64,000 bases of DNA, from the NCBI RefSeq assembly GCF_010183535.1, contig NC_071330.1, positions 17,031,717 through 17,095,716 on the forward strand, read 5' to 3'. Numbering within the stretch: the first letter of the stretch is position 1; each line of letters starts with the position of its first letter. Below are positions 22,401 through 35,721 of the stretch, in pieces. Both the position numbers and the translations under genes were made by a program. The stretch is from Caenorhabditis remanei (taxonomy: Eukaryota > Nematoda > Chromadorea > Rhabditida > Rhabditidae). Below the pieces are notes generated by a model, which saw only the letters and a program-made list of their open reading frames with translations, was not told the origin of the DNA and did no database searches.

Positions 22401-25400
22401 AATCTTGAAAACGCGTAGAAGGAACGCCAGCCAAAACAAGATGAGGGAAGTAAGGACCGAAAAATTGGGTGTTGTGAACTTAATGATCGGTTTATCTGTG
22501 TGTCTGTCTGTCCAGATGTCTAAACACTCATTTGGTCCTCAGATACAGCTATATTCTACCAGTTTTGTATGTCTGTCTCTGCGTCTGTGCATCCGGATGT
22601 CTCCATTTCCGGTGGCAGAAAAAACAAAGACTAATGTTCCGAAATTAGATTCCGAAATTTAAAAAAAAAGAAGAAATTCCAGGGATCTCAAGTTTTTTTG
22701 TTGGATTTTTTGTAGAAACTGAAATTGATACCTCTCCCCATCCACCCAGACCACCGGAAGCTCGGATTTTAGTGGTTCCTTGTTTTCATGGAGGAAAAGT
22801 TACTGTAGAATGCTTAACAAGAAAAAAATCATGGATCTTGAAATCTGGAAGAGAGGAACGTTGTCGAAAACAGAGTTGAGAGGAATGCGGTTTTGAAATG
22901 GCGGATGACGGAAGGCGGAAAGCGGAAAGCGGAATAAAACATTTTGAAACTCCGCTCAAGTCTGCTCAAAAGTTTAGCAAGCTAACTATAACCAGATTAA
23001 AAGAATTTAAGGGACCACGATGAAATGTGATCTCTAGTTTGGAGCTTATTTGCAAGATGTTTCAAAAAAGTGCACAATTTCCTTGTTTCGAAACATCACT
23101 CCAGTTGAACTATGTATCTGTATATCCAAATGTCTTTTTTAAAGACGAAAAGAATCTACCGTAAAACCTGTAACAGAGGCACCAAGAGTTTGGAGCATTC
23201 TATCTCAGCTTTCTTCAAAAAAAATGAAAATTTTTTCAACTGAAGTTTTCAAGACTATACTTATTAAAAACTACATTTTTTGATTTTAACAGTACTTTTA
23301 TTTTTCCAAAAACTTTAAATTCGCAGAGATACGAGGATTTTAGTGTTTTTGTGGCGAGACCCAAAAACCGAAAATTTTCAAAATTCTCTAAACCTAGGCA
23401 TGATTATACTTTTCTGAAACGTTTTGATCTGTTGATTAAAAATATATACGTTTCACAGCTTGTGGAGCAAACATCAAGAAGTTTATGGAATCATCTAGTG
23501 ACTTTTTATGTAAAAAATAAAAAACCCATCTGTGTGTCTGTTTGTCCAGAAGACACTCTAAGAATTAGCTATAGGACGGGAAAATTAGTAAAACATTGAG
23601 TTGGTTGAGTCTTCTTATCATAGTGACAAGAATGATTCACGACATTTAAAAATTTCAGTTCGTTTTAAAATGTCCAAAATATATTTTCCTAAACTTTGAC
23701 GATTCTCTCTGTCTGTGTGTCTGTCTGTCCGTCTGTCTGTCTTTGTGCCTACCGTAACTTTCTTCAAATTTCTCACAATTCTGTTTCAATTCTGCATCCT
23801 ACGACTCCAAAAAAACTCCAAAAATTCAAAAAACCAAAAAATCTAGCAAGCGAAATCGGATAGCCAATTAGAAGATTTTCTAAACTTTCAAATGAATCAT
23901 CAAGTCACTGGTCTACTTTGAACCCCCGATATCATCAGAATCATCGCATCATCACCACACGACGTCACCACACGTGTTTGTGTGTGAGAAATTAGAAATA
24001 AGCGAGAAAGAAAGAATAGTAGTGATGGTCAATCGGAAACCTGAGAGTCTTGGGAACATCCCCATAAAATTCTTGCAAAATTTTGGAGGAAGATATATAT
24101 GAATAAATAAATAAAATATAGCAAAAATATCAGAAAATGAGAATGTTAGGACAAACAGACACACAGATGGACATAACAGAGATAAGTTAGGGGTGCGGAG
24201 GTTCTGTCTGTTTGTCCGAATGTCCTAATTCTCAAATTTCAGTATTCCTGAGTATCTATCTGATTATATGTATGTCTGTGTGTGTGTCTGTTTGTCCGGA
24301 TGTCCTGTTTAAACGGAACGAAGGAAAAAGGACCTACATACCTAGCATAGTTGTCCGGAATCCGGATTCTAGATTATGAACATTTTGTTCCGGTTTCCGC
24401 AATCCTAAAATCGAAAAATATGATTCCGTACAACTATGATACCTAGGCTTAGTTAGAATGATGAAGGCGCGGAAAGACCTCTCTGTCTGTCTGTTCGTTT
24501 GTCCGGATGTCCTCATTATTACCGAACCTGTATGTCTTATTTCCGGTTCGTAAGTCTGTCTGTCTGTCCGGATATCCTCATGTCAACCTATCTGTATGCC
24601 AATTTGTCCAGATGTCCATGTCCACTACTTAAACACAAAACATACAAGGAACCAGGAAAAAAAAGACCCCGACCAAAATATAACAATACAAAATGTACAT
24701 CCCCCCCCCCTTTCACCAAGACACACACAAAAAAAGATAATCCAATTCTCCAGGAATAGGGGTCAGCACAAATGATACAAGCTTTGTGCTTTCTTCCCCC
24801 CTATTTTAATTGACTTTTTACACTTTTCTGGTAAAGATGATGATGACAGAAGGGGACACCCCTCCAGATGACGTCTTCAGAAGAGGGGAAGATTAAATCA
24901 AAGAAAAGAGAAGGAGATGGAGACGGACGTAAGGAATAGTAGTAATTGGAGCAAAGAGTGACCACCCCTGACGTTTCGAGGGGGTGAAGTGAAGACCTAT
25001 ATTTAAGTGGTGGGAGGTGTTCGAGAAGAATCGAGAGAGGGGAAATGAGAAAAGGAAGTGGAAGGGAAGAACAGGTGTGCTAGGCAAGGTGCCAAGGTTA
25101 GCTGGCTTCAGCATCGACCAATTTCGAAAATGTAGAATTTGCAGGGTGTTTAGGACTTAGACCCAAAAAAAAAACAAAAAAACAGGTTACGGTAGCGCTA
25201 GACTGCTGAGATGCACAGAGTGACAATCACCAGTGAGAGATTCAGTATAAAATCATGGGTATTTGAGTTTAAAAGCGCCGAAGGTTCCCCAAATTTCTAA
25301 GGAATCAGGACAAGCAGACAAATAGACAAAATTACAACCGTTTAGAAAAAAAGCTAAGTTAGCTCAACTTCACATAGAGTTTTGGTTGTGAAGTCTAAAT

Positions 25401-26565
25401 TTATGGATTTCTGGTTTTTATGTTTGAATAATAGGGCTTCCTGGATTATGTGAATTAATGTGCGTTGGCAGGGAGCCAAGTGGTTTTGATATTTTATTTT
25501 CTCGAATCTTGTTGATTTCAGAATTAACTGGAATATATTCTCGTGGGTTCATCTACATTGTACATTGGAAAAAAAGTTTGAAAAGATCATTGCATGTCTT
25601 GAGTACAATTCAGGGATACTGGATAGAGACAGCTTGGCTGTCTGTCTGAATTTTCATATGTTTTAGAATGAAACATGGACTGAAAAAACGACCTAATAAA
25701 TATAAACTTTTAGTACAAAAAAGTTGAATAGAACAAATGAATGAAAGATTTTGGTATAAAAAGTTCAGGGAAGTTCAGTAAGGTTCCAGATTGGCTACTG
25801 GTCATAGTTAATTAAATTAATGTACATAAGTTTAAGAAGAAATGTATGATGTACGAATATCCTTTGAGAATATATCCATTGTCATTAATTTAGTTTTCTC
25901 TAAAAATCTATGACAAAGAAAAACAGACAGAAAAATAAATCATTATGTATATATGTTTGATTCAGTTACATGCATTTCGTATGTAGATATATTCCGTTAT
26001 GTAATTTCAAAATTCGTTAAACTTTTCACTTTTCGTACTTCAATACGGCTATCATTTTTCTTGAACTATCTAAAAATAAATTAGCTAATTAGTCTAATTA
26101 AATTATCCCGTCCATAATTACACTACCAATTTAAACTATAACCTCACAGACAATACATCATAAACCTTTTTATATAATTCCCCTTCCTAGACACCCCCGG
26201 AAGACTCCGCCCATAATAAAAATGGAACAAATTCTCACGTTCCCAGACTACCTATCTTCTATTCATCTATTCCAATTACTCCTCACGCTTCTTTACACTT
26301 CTGCTAAATGTCAATACGTCGTATTGACGCTATTTTTGACACTAAAAATTGAAAAAATTAAATTACAAAAAAGATGAATGAGAGAGATGATGATATAAAC
26401 TTTGTGCCATTGCTAGAGAGATCAAAAAAGTTTATGTGCAAAAAGGGGGGAGAGGGGTAATAATTCATAAAGTGACAAGTTTTTTCTAATTTAGCAGACA
26501 TCAGGAAACATTTTTGAGAAATGAAGAAGAGGAATAAGGTTTTTGATCGTTGTATGGACTTTTTG

Positions 26566-26875
26566 ATGAGGGCGTCACAGGCGCGCCAGACTGATAAAAA
26601 TGCTCATCGGGAACGGGGAGAAGTCGTTGAAATAAAACGCGCCACAGGCGCGCCAGATTGCTAAGCATCCGAATGCACATAGGGACTGTCATCATGGGGA
26701 GATTTGCAGCATGCATAGCGCCAAAGGCACACCAGACTGATGAAACATAGTGGAAATGGGGATATTGGATATAACAGAATGTCATTAAAATAAAATGCGC
26801 CAAAATCGCGCCAGATTGTTCCAGATGCAGAAAGCATGGGTCTTTGAAAAAAGACGCCAAAGGCACGCCAGACAA
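26566..26875. repeat. Cluster of GCGCCAAAGGCGCGCCAGAC-type motifs
   Basis: Five copies or variants about 60-80 bp apart. The same motif, usually after AAAAC or AAAT, occurs singly at 4228, 29820 (inverted), 30290 (inverted), 41026, 43200 and 43355, and in another cluster at 44490-45055. The 124-codon minus-strand frame across this block is a by-product of the repeats. Confidence 0.7.
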
Positions 26876-27506
26876 ACAGGGAAAACTACTAAATTAAGAA
26901 TACTTCCATAGGTTTTATATACTTTTTTTTAGAAAAAAAAATTCATCTTCAGATTTTTTCCGGTTTTATGAGAAACTATATATATATATATTTTGAGGAA
27001 GTGCTTGCCTTTGTTTACCCAGAAGCATTTTTCGCGGTTTCTTTCTAGACAAGAGGGGGAGATGGTGGGAAACTAATAATGGACAGAAGGAAATATTGAA
27101 AAAAAAATTAGTTGGTTTTCAATGAAAAAAAAACAAATTAAAGTTCAGATGATCAGGTTGAAGAGCATAGTTTCATTGAAGATGGTTATATTTAGATTCT
27201 TCTTATAAAGCAAAACACACAAACAGAGAAATTCACAGATCTAGGGAGAACATTTATGAAAAAGAGCAGTGGGGAGTATTCTAAACGAGTCTTACTGTAA
27301 AAAAAATATATTTAAATTACACATTTTTCAGAAGGATCCCTTTAACAGAAGGGGTGAAAAACTGGACCAGTACCAGCTTGTAGTTTATTATAATTTACAG
27401 TATTTTAAGACAGAAAAATTCAAAATTAAAGAAAAAATACTAGCAAATCGAACTAAACCGGGTCGAAACGAGCCAAAACGGCACAACTCGCTTAAAACAC
27501 AGTCTT

Positions 27507-27690
27507 GTGAGCTGAAAAATATACCAAAATGAAGATCTCGGAGAGCTCTTTGTCTTTGGGAAAAAGTGAAAAAAAACGACTAAAAATCCGTTCTAGCCCG
27601 GCCTGTGCCACACCATCTTGTTCGTAGTTTGTCACAATCATAGAACTCGCAGAGATCTACATTTTGGTATATTTTTCAACCCTTTTTATA
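27507..27690. repeat. Foldback element with AAAATATACCAAAATG arms
   Basis: GAGCTGAAAAATATACCAAA at the left recurs inverted as TTTGGTATATTTTTCA at the right, next to AACTCGCAGAGATCTACATT. A single arm is at 25-65 in the RING gene's first intron, with a weak relative at 12400. Confidence 0.6.
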
Positions 27691-29220
27691 CAGGTTGGCT
27701 AAAACTAAGCTCCTCCCCTTAGCATAACAGACTCTCAAAAATTATGTGAACAGCAGGAAAAAACCACTCAAAAAATAAGAAAATGAGATTCATTTCAACA
27801 CAAAGTGATGATATTTCTCACTTTTTATTCCGAATATTTCGTTGTGTTCACCACAATTTAATAATCCCCACCTCTCCGTCTACATCTGGATCTAAATAAG
27901 AAAAAAGAGCCAACAAAAAATGAAATCACTCAGAAATCAGAAATAGTCCGGGGTGTCCCCCCTGTTGTTTGATTTTCGTATACTACAAGTATGACGGGAA
28001 AGAGAAATCAGACCCACCATTTTAATTTGATAATCTCTTTTTTCTTCTTTGCTTTTTCTATCTGGGGTCTTTGAGCTGCTCTCCTTCCATTAATCAAATT
28101 TGATTTGAAAATTCGAATTGAAGTAATTATAGTGTACGGGATAAAGGTTGGCATTAGTTCAGTGATCTGGAGGTTTGAAATTGGATTCCAAAAATGATGT
28201 GGAGTGGAATTCGGGGGGTAAACACAAATTAGAGAACATGATCAAGTCAGAAAATAATGAAATACATAAACCGTATCCTGGGGAAAGGGCTAGTGTCCTA
28301 ATAATAAAAAATTCTAGAAATCCGGAACTCATTTTGAATAGTACATCTAAACAGTCATACTCACTTCGTCTGCGCCTTTGAACTGTACCGAATTTGTTTT
28401 ATCGGACATCCGGATGCACAGATGGAAAGGAGGACAAAATATGGAAGTGTAAGGGCGAGATTAGAGACAGACTGGTATAAATTGTTATTTTTTTAGTTTT
28501 TATCAGATTTTTAGAAATTTTTTCTAGTTTAGTGAATTCGTTTAAATATGTTAAAGTCAGAAATATAAAGTTAATTAGTTAATTAACTAATAGAATTTCA
28601 ATGTACCCACCAAGCCGTTTCTAACAGACCGATTTTAATTTGGTTTTTCAATTTAAAACATTTAAAATCGAAAACATATACAAGCTAAAAAGATGAAAAG
28701 GTCTCCCTCCCCCATCTCCTTTTCCAATGATCTCATCCGAAAGAAATTGAACAAAGGTTGCATTTAACTGGCACACAAACATACACATAGACAGAATAGG
28801 ACGGATTTTCTTGGGAAATTGAAAAAAAGGAAAGTTTATTACCTGTTTTTTAATTTGCAAGCCCACATTCTGACTTTTTTGTGATTCTATAAAAGTGAGA
28901 CGTAGATTTGTTTCAGACGAAAAACTAGTTTTCAGAATTTTCGAGATTCTTATAAAGTAAGAGTTGACAACACCGTGAATAGAGTCTAGTCAGGACCACC
29001 ACCACTCAAATTACTATAAAAAAAGGAAATGAACTTTTAACCGCCCGTCACTGCAAAAAAAGTATATACGAATCGACGTAATTGGGTGGTATTCTATATA
29101 CATAATTTATATATCATAAAAGTATAAAAACGACAGCTGAAATTAAGAACTTCTCGTTTTCTTTTAGCACGTACCTAACCTAGGAATGATGTGTTTTGTT
29201 TAGATGATATCAATAAAGAA

Positions 29221-29400
29221 CATGGCCTAGGAAGTCAGAAAATTAGAAAGTTAGGCCATGGAAGGTTTGAATCAGAAGAAAACGGGGGTGGCCTAGAAAA
29301 TCAGAAGTTGGAAAGTTAGGCCATAGCATTTACAACAGAAAAATGAAGCGATGACCTAGAAAATCACAACATTAAAAAGTTAGGCCATGAGAGGTTCGGA
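29221..29400 (+). repeat. Tandem repeat, about 60 bp unit, three copies
   Basis: Each unit contains GGCCTAG(A/G)AA(A/G)TCA and ends AAAGTTAGGCCAT. The unit ends are inverted relative to its start (GGCCTA and TAGGCC), so each copy is a small hairpin. Confidence 0.7.
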
Positions 29401-31287
29401 CAAACAACAGGTAGTGGAGGCCGATTCTCCCCCTTCCTTCAAAACCTAGTCCCTCCTCCCATTGACCATTTCCTAAAATTAGAAGAACACGGAAAAAACG
29501 TTTGGACTTATCAAAAATGCACCAAAAAAAAGAAATGTCAGAAACATCAAAAAGATGATACATCATAGTGACCAATGTGCTTATAACTCAGAAATCAGTA
29601 AGAGATATAGAGAGCAACTGAACATCCGGATACACAGATAGATGGACAGATGGACAAACAGAGGTGCAGACAGACAAAGCAACGAAGAGGCAAGAGTGTG
29701 GTCAAGAGGGATTAAGAATTTTTCAATAAACAAGGAATTTTAAAGTTTTTGAGGTAAAAAATGTGGAGAATCATAAAATGGAGCACCAGAGATATCCGAA
29801 CAGACAAACACACCGATAGACAGTCTGGTGTGCCTAGGCCGCGTTTTTTTTCACTCTGAAACATTTCGGATCCAAAGCAACACAATCGTACAGACATCCA
29901 GACAAACAGAAGGTCAGGCAGATGTCGGTGAAGACAAGAGTACATGAGCAGCGTCTTGGTAACCAGACAGACTGTCGGACATCCCGGACAAACTGACAGA
30001 CAGACAGATAGGGAAACATTTGAGGAGCACAAGATTTTGTAATGTTTCGTCGCCATGTCAATGATAATGAAACCCTAAAATTCCGAAAATCAATTTAAAA
30101 AATATTCAGGTCACTAGGACAAAAGAAACAGAAAGCTCCTACTGAGTTTTTTTTAATGGAGCACCACAGACATCCGGACAAACAAAACCGCCGACAGATG
30201 CTAGTTGAAAATTTATTAAAAAGTGAGTAAATCCAATTTCGCATGCATATTTGAATCAATTTGAAATCGTTACAAATTAGTCCGTCTGGTGCGCCTTGAC
30301 CGCGTTTTTTCCATATGAATGTCTTAGTGCATAGTCCTCTGACATGTATGGTATCCAAATCAACAAAACCAAATAAGATTCTGGATATTCGGACAAACAG
30401 ACAGGCAAACAGACATCGGTGAAGACAAAAGTACATGTACACCGATAGCTAAGCGTCTGGACAGCCAGGCAGACGATCGGACATCAGGACAAACAAAGAG
30501 ACAGCAGTACTTTAAAAATCTGACCATCTGGACACACTGATCAGTAAAATCAGACGTCCCGATTGAAAGTAAGACGAAAAACTAATTTCTGAGCTAAAAA
30601 TGAAGTCAGGGATAAAAATTATGTCACAAAATCTATTAAAAAAATGTCACACACTTCCCCCTTCCCCACTCAAAAGTGACCCTTCTTCCAATGACCAACC
30701 ACTGTGACGACACAATTCCCCCCTTCCCCCAAAAATAGAAAAGACACTTCAAAAAGAGAGAAATTTCATATCTGACAATAAAACTTGAGATTTCTCATCT
30801 ATCTTCTCCCAATTTTTGGAATTCAAAAACACTATTGTGTGGTCTGTCTCCCGGACATGACATGGTCCCCTCCCTTTCTTTTAGTTTTTTGTGTGTGTGG
30901 AGAGAAGTTTCCGGAAGACGTCGTCTTAAGACCATTCATCATTAATTCTGATGTAATTCTCTCATGGTGATGAGCATCTTTTTTAGGAGGAGAGGGATGG
31001 GCGGTTTACTCCAGAGATATGTACACATGTACACACACACACGCAATGACATTTAGAGAGGGAGGGATTTTAGGGAAGTGGCTTTTGATTTGGATGATCT
31101 GGAAGGTTCTGGAAGAAGAGTTTTTACAGTTTAGAACTGGAAAAATGATGGAATTTATCGAATTTTAAGTGCTGCCCCTGATACAAACTGGTACAAATGA
31201 GAACTTAAACAAATCAGAAACGTCAAATCTAGGTCTAATGGCTTGAACATTATTTTTAGTAAGGACCGTTTAGTTATAAGACGTGAC

Positions 31288-31560
31288 CTATACCATTGTA
31301 AAGTTGAGAAAACGCAGAATCCAAATATATATTCAGTTTTTGCCCTCAACTCCTGGTTTTTGAGAAAAACAAGGCCAAAGTTTGGAAAAATGACAATTTA
31401 CTACCTTTGAAACTTTTTTGGCAATTTTCGCGTGTCTGAAAGGCAGTAAATTTGTCATTTTTCTAAAATTTGACCTTGTTTTTCTCGAATACCAGACCAC
31501 GAGGGCAAAACTGAATATATATTTGGAATCAGCGTTTTTCTCAGCTTTTCAATGGTATAC
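31288..31560. repeat. Foldback element, family D, full length
   Basis: The left arm (CCTATACCATTGTAAAGTTG onward) and right arm (CAGCTTTTCAATGGTATAC) are inverted over about 115 bp. The spacer contains TGACAATTTACT and its inverted partner AGTAAATTTGTCA. Confidence 0.8.
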
Positions 31561-31599
31561 AGTACTCAAGAATGCGACACTTGCAGTTTTTAGTTAAAA

Positions 31600-31925
31600 A
31601 TGGTCAACTTTGTGAGTGTGACACGGCCTCCCTGATAGTCTCACAATATTTATTGTTTATGGACTATGCAGATCACAAGTAATGCTTTATTTTTGTAGTT
31701 GACAACTTTTTTGTGCAAGCGCATCCTAAGAAGTTATCAATGGTTTTTGCACTGAAAAAGGGCGAAAACTACGAGAAATTTCTTTGACGATTGATAAGTC
31801 TCTAGGGAGTACCCGTACAAAAAAGTTGTCAACTAGAAAAATGAAGCTCTCCTTGTCATCTATACACTCCATAAACAATCAATATTGTGATAGCATCAGG
31901 AAAGTAGTCTCACATTCTCAAAATT
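31600..31925. repeat. Foldback element, family B
   Basis: TTTTTGTAGTTGACAACTTT (31692) and AAAGTTGTCAACTAGAAAAA (about 31821) form the inner arms. The outer arms share TAGTCTCACAATATT and CAATATTGTGATAGC. It lies immediately behind a family D element, about 300 bp from the 3' end of the WSN gene. Confidence 0.75.
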
Positions 31926-32235
31926 GACCATTTTGAACTTAAAACTATAAGTGTCGGGCGGTTCTGAATTTGGCACCAGTCATATTTTAGGCAGTCGGAT
32001 CAAAAAATTACAGCATGCCTAGAAACGTTGGCCTAAAACCATTAAAGAAACGTTTTAGGTCAGCACTCCCCACTTTAAGCATATTTGAATCGAAAGTAAT
32101 GGCTCTAGAATTTTTTTCAAGGTTTTTAAGGCAGCGTTTCTTTTACACGATGACTGCCATATTTCCACTTTTCAGAACTTTTCTCAATTTGTCATCCAGA
32201 TCATTTATACAATAAAATAATCAATACAAAGCGAG

Positions 32236-35200
32236 TTATTTCTTATTCTTTTCTGAAAATTCAAAATCTGTGTCATCACGTGTTGGATCATCGTTCCTGC
32301 CAACGTGGTTTGCTTTGGCAATGCCCACTTGCAAGTTCTGTAAAAAACATGATGGTCTCATATTTTGTTATGTGATTTGTTACCAGGTCAGGTAGCCCAA
32401 AAGCTTTTCTTAACGCCTTAGCATCTTCGATAGCATTTCCACTAGAGGAAGATGCAGCTGAGGATTGGGTGCTTGGGTCTCTATTCCGTTCCTCTTCTCT
32501 ATCTTCTTTCATACGTTGTTCTATTTTTTCGAATGCATCGATAATCCAACGTCTTTTTTGTTCTTCGTTGGCAAATGATTCCGGCTTCACAATATCTTTT
32601 TGAGGATATAGAGCAAGGTAATCGTCCACTACTTTCTCTTCAACATCATAAGCCGGTTTCTCTGAAACACCCGTTTTGTTTCCACAAGTCTTTTCAACAT
32701 TGTTACCTTTTTTTCTTAAAGACTTAAAACTTTTGGTTATAAATTGACCAATTGGTTGAAGCCAGGAACCACCAGCCTTTTTTGTGTCACCAGTAGCAGC
32801 AGCACCTTTCTTCTCGTTTTCACCACCTTTGACTGGAACTACACCGGCCTTGTTGACAGCTGGTGCACTAGCAGCAGCATTATTTGTACCACTTCCAGAA
32901 GGATTCGCAGAACCTCCAGCAACATTAGCAGTACTTCCAGAAGAAGTTACTTTATTTCCGGTATTGGTTGTACTTCCAGAAGGAGTTGCAGAGTCTCCAG
33001 TATTTGTTGCACTAGACGAGCCACTTGCAGAGTGACCAGCTAGTTTCTGTTTTTGTTTATCCGTGGCTTCTTTCATTCTCTTTTGGAAGACTTTGTATTT
33101 TTCATTCCATACGAACACCTTACACTTCCCTTTTTTAACGTTCTCTTTTTCTTTTTCGTCTTTTTTCAGTCCATTCTCCATTTCCAACGTATTCAGAGCA
33201 TCATAATCTATTGTTTTCCTCAGACAAACGCAGTAGATAACAATGACGGTAACAACAACCAGAAAAACCACGACATAACAAATAATATGTGTGAGGTCAT
33301 GCCTGAAAATATATTAATTAAATTGAACTACAAACGCGCTCTAGCGAACTCTCTAAACTTACCAGGAACTCACTGATTCAACTGCTGCACCACCAGTGGT
33401 AGTCGCTGTAACTTGACTTGAAATTCCAGACATCATCCCCACCAACTTGTTGATTGTATCAGACATCGAATTGAGAGATTTTTGAAATCTTGAAAACTTG
33501 AGATCCAATTTTGAAAGTTCGAGGAGTGACTTCTTGAATTCGTCAAGGAGTTTTGTTTGTTCAGGAGTGGTTCCATCCTTCACAAATAACTCAACTGCAT
33601 TCAATCGATCGTCGGTCAGAAGATCAACGTCAACAAATTTTGGAAGATTAGTGAACAATTGGCCGATATCCTGGAGTGTTGAGTTTTTGGTTCCTTCAAT
33701 TTTCCCGACCAACTCATCCAATTTAATGAACAAAGATCGAATGTCTTGCGATGTTCCGACAAAGTTTCCCCAATTGTTTTTAATTGTTATCTTCATATCA
33801 GTTCGTATTGCATCTATATTTTTCTCAATCACATAGCTTTTCCTCACAAAATCCTCGAATTCCGATGACTTGCTTATTGTATCCTTTCCAAGAACCAATG
33901 CAGCTACGGCTTCTCCAAATGGTTTCGATATGTTCTTTAAAGCATTTGGAATGGTATGATCATCTATTGGTTGAACTTTCAAAGCTTGAAAAGTTGATCG
34001 AATCTCAGTTAGCGACTTTAACGATTCGGAAGCTCCAGCCAACACTTTTTTCACATCCTTGCTTACTTGGGCATCTTTTTTCATCTCCCGAACTTTACCG
34101 AGTGACATAGCTGATAGCGTGACCTCTCCAAACCGAGACTTGATATCTCTAATACAGTTTAATGAGCCGATGTGACTAGAGAAATAATTTTTGAAACCAG
34201 TGACTAGATCGGAGTCTGCTATTTTCATATCCACGTTTACAATTGGCTCTCCATCCGATAGCACTTTGATATCACTTTCCAGCTTCATCACCAATTTTTT
34301 CAATTGGACGATGGTTTCAATTGGAGTTGATGTCGCCAATATTGGAATATATTCACTCTTTAACTTTTCGATAGATTGCAATGCTCCACGAATAGTTATC
34401 AATTTTTTAAACACAGTATTAGTGTTCTCCGAAATATCTTTGAGTGTCTTTACATCATTGGATGGGTAAGAAGCCTTGGCGCAATCTTTAACATCTTTGA
34501 TAAATTGATTAACATCAGCTATAGACGGAGCAACTGTGATAGACAACAACAACTTTTGTAAACTAGCAATATCTTGAACGGACTTGTACATTTCCAAGCT
34601 GAACATTTCGTTCCACTCATCATCTAGTTTCTTAAAGGGTGATGTGGTTTTTGATAGTTGATGGATACCCTTCATGTTTTGAAGCGTCGTGGAATTGAAC
34701 AGCCTCACATTGTCTCCATCAACAGAAAGTAGATTCAAATCCTTGTATCCATTGATAAACCCAGACGTATACAATCGATCGATTGGATGATGAACGAACC
34801 GTGAAGAAACCAGTTTTGCAAGAGAATCGAGTGACGAAGATTTAGATTGTGCCACCAAGTCTTTCAGTTCACCAAGTTCTTGAGCCAAACCATCAGAAAC
34901 TGGTTTACGAAGATTGGTGAACGCATTTATTTCGCCGTAGATAGTGAAAACTTGCACAACAAATTGAAGTGGTTTTACCTGGTTCAGAATCTTAATCAAA
35001 CCACCAATATCCACAGTCCCTTTGATAGATTCAATTTTAGTGGTTATCAAGTTCAGGTGGTTCTTCACCTCTGCCACGTGTGTTTCGGTAAGAATCGATT
35101 GGTTTAGAATATCAATCGCGGGTTTGAACTTCAGTTGGTCAAGTCCTGAAACTTGCAAGCTCTTTATGTTATCTAGTTTCTTGTATTCGGCATCATTCGG

Positions 35201-35721
35201 AAATTTGATCGTGGATCCTACTTGACTCCACACTTCTTTCAACTTATACATGTTGCCGAGAGTTCGTGCATCATTCACTGTAACATCATAGAGCTTGAAG
35301 TCGTCAAGTTTCTTCAAAAAGTTTTCCACGGTTTTCTTATCAAGAGTTTCCAGGTTTTTTAACTCGTGAGGTTCGAAGTTCAACAACTCAGCAATGACGT
35401 CGTCAACTGAGATTGATTTATCTGATAAACCATTTTGAAGAGTGATGGCTGTGATAACACGAGCAGTGGCTGCCAGCCGATCAATTACATGGGAACTGTT
35501 TTGGTCTGAAATGTACAAAGTAAAAAATAACAAATAACAATTCTGACTCACTTTTAAAACCTTTGTTCACGAATGAAAGATCATGACTTTCTATTGCATT
35601 GGTTGGCACAAATGTTGAAACTGAAAATTGATGTTATATTGAGTTCGTAGCAGTAAAACTCAATTAACTTACCTATCGCAGTGATTATCACAACGAAACG
35701 GGTGAAACTCGGCACTTTCAT
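32236..35721 (-). CDS. WSN-type nematode membrane protein A (1093 aa)
   Basis: Exons 35721-35673, 35620-35552, 35505-33363, 33302-32384 and 32337-32236. A signal peptide (MKVPSFTRFVVIITAIVSTF) is followed by a domain with VIDRLAATARVITAITLQNG and VDDVIAELLNFE, which fits my memory of the nematode-restricted WSN domain. About 640 residues of predominantly helical extracellular sequence lead to one transmembrane segment near residues 757-782 (CYVVVFLVVVTVIVIYCVC). The cytoplasmic tail of about 310 residues is basic, with Ser/Thr/Gly/Asn repeats (SGSTTNTG, SGSTANVAG). The last intron (32383-32338) is 46 bp; reading through it would add a spurious end. It is paralogous and head-to-head to the next gene. 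Function is unknown; an adhesion or surface role is plausible but unsupported. Confidence 0.8.

Larger units (their letters stand above)
16765..32235. other. 15.5 kb gene-poor region
   Basis: Both strands were read for spliced coding signal and none was convincing. Contents: foldback and single-arm elements (17950-18075, 18990-19095, 19339-19441, 20668-20745, 21474-21575, 27507-27690, 31288-31560, 31600-31925); long stretches of CTGTCTGTC/TCCGGATGTCC motif (22.4-24.6 and 28.4-30.5 kb); a GCGCCAGAC motif cluster (26566-26875); a tandem repeat (29221-29400); and C/T-rich blocks at 20950-21180, 24780-25010, 27880-28080 and 30650-31060 that look like upstream or UTR sequence. It may hold distal regulatory DNA or exons of a gene too short to see. 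Confidence 0.5.

Noticed and set aside
26501..26875. 124-codon open frame on the minus strand
   Set aside because: It reads through the GCGCCAGAC repeat cluster; composition and the lack of splice context point to chance.
29712..30442. Long Cys/Leu/Ser/Val-rich open frames on the minus strand
   Set aside because: Translations such as LSVCLSVCPGC are the product of CTGTCTGTC microsatellite, not a cysteine-rich protein.
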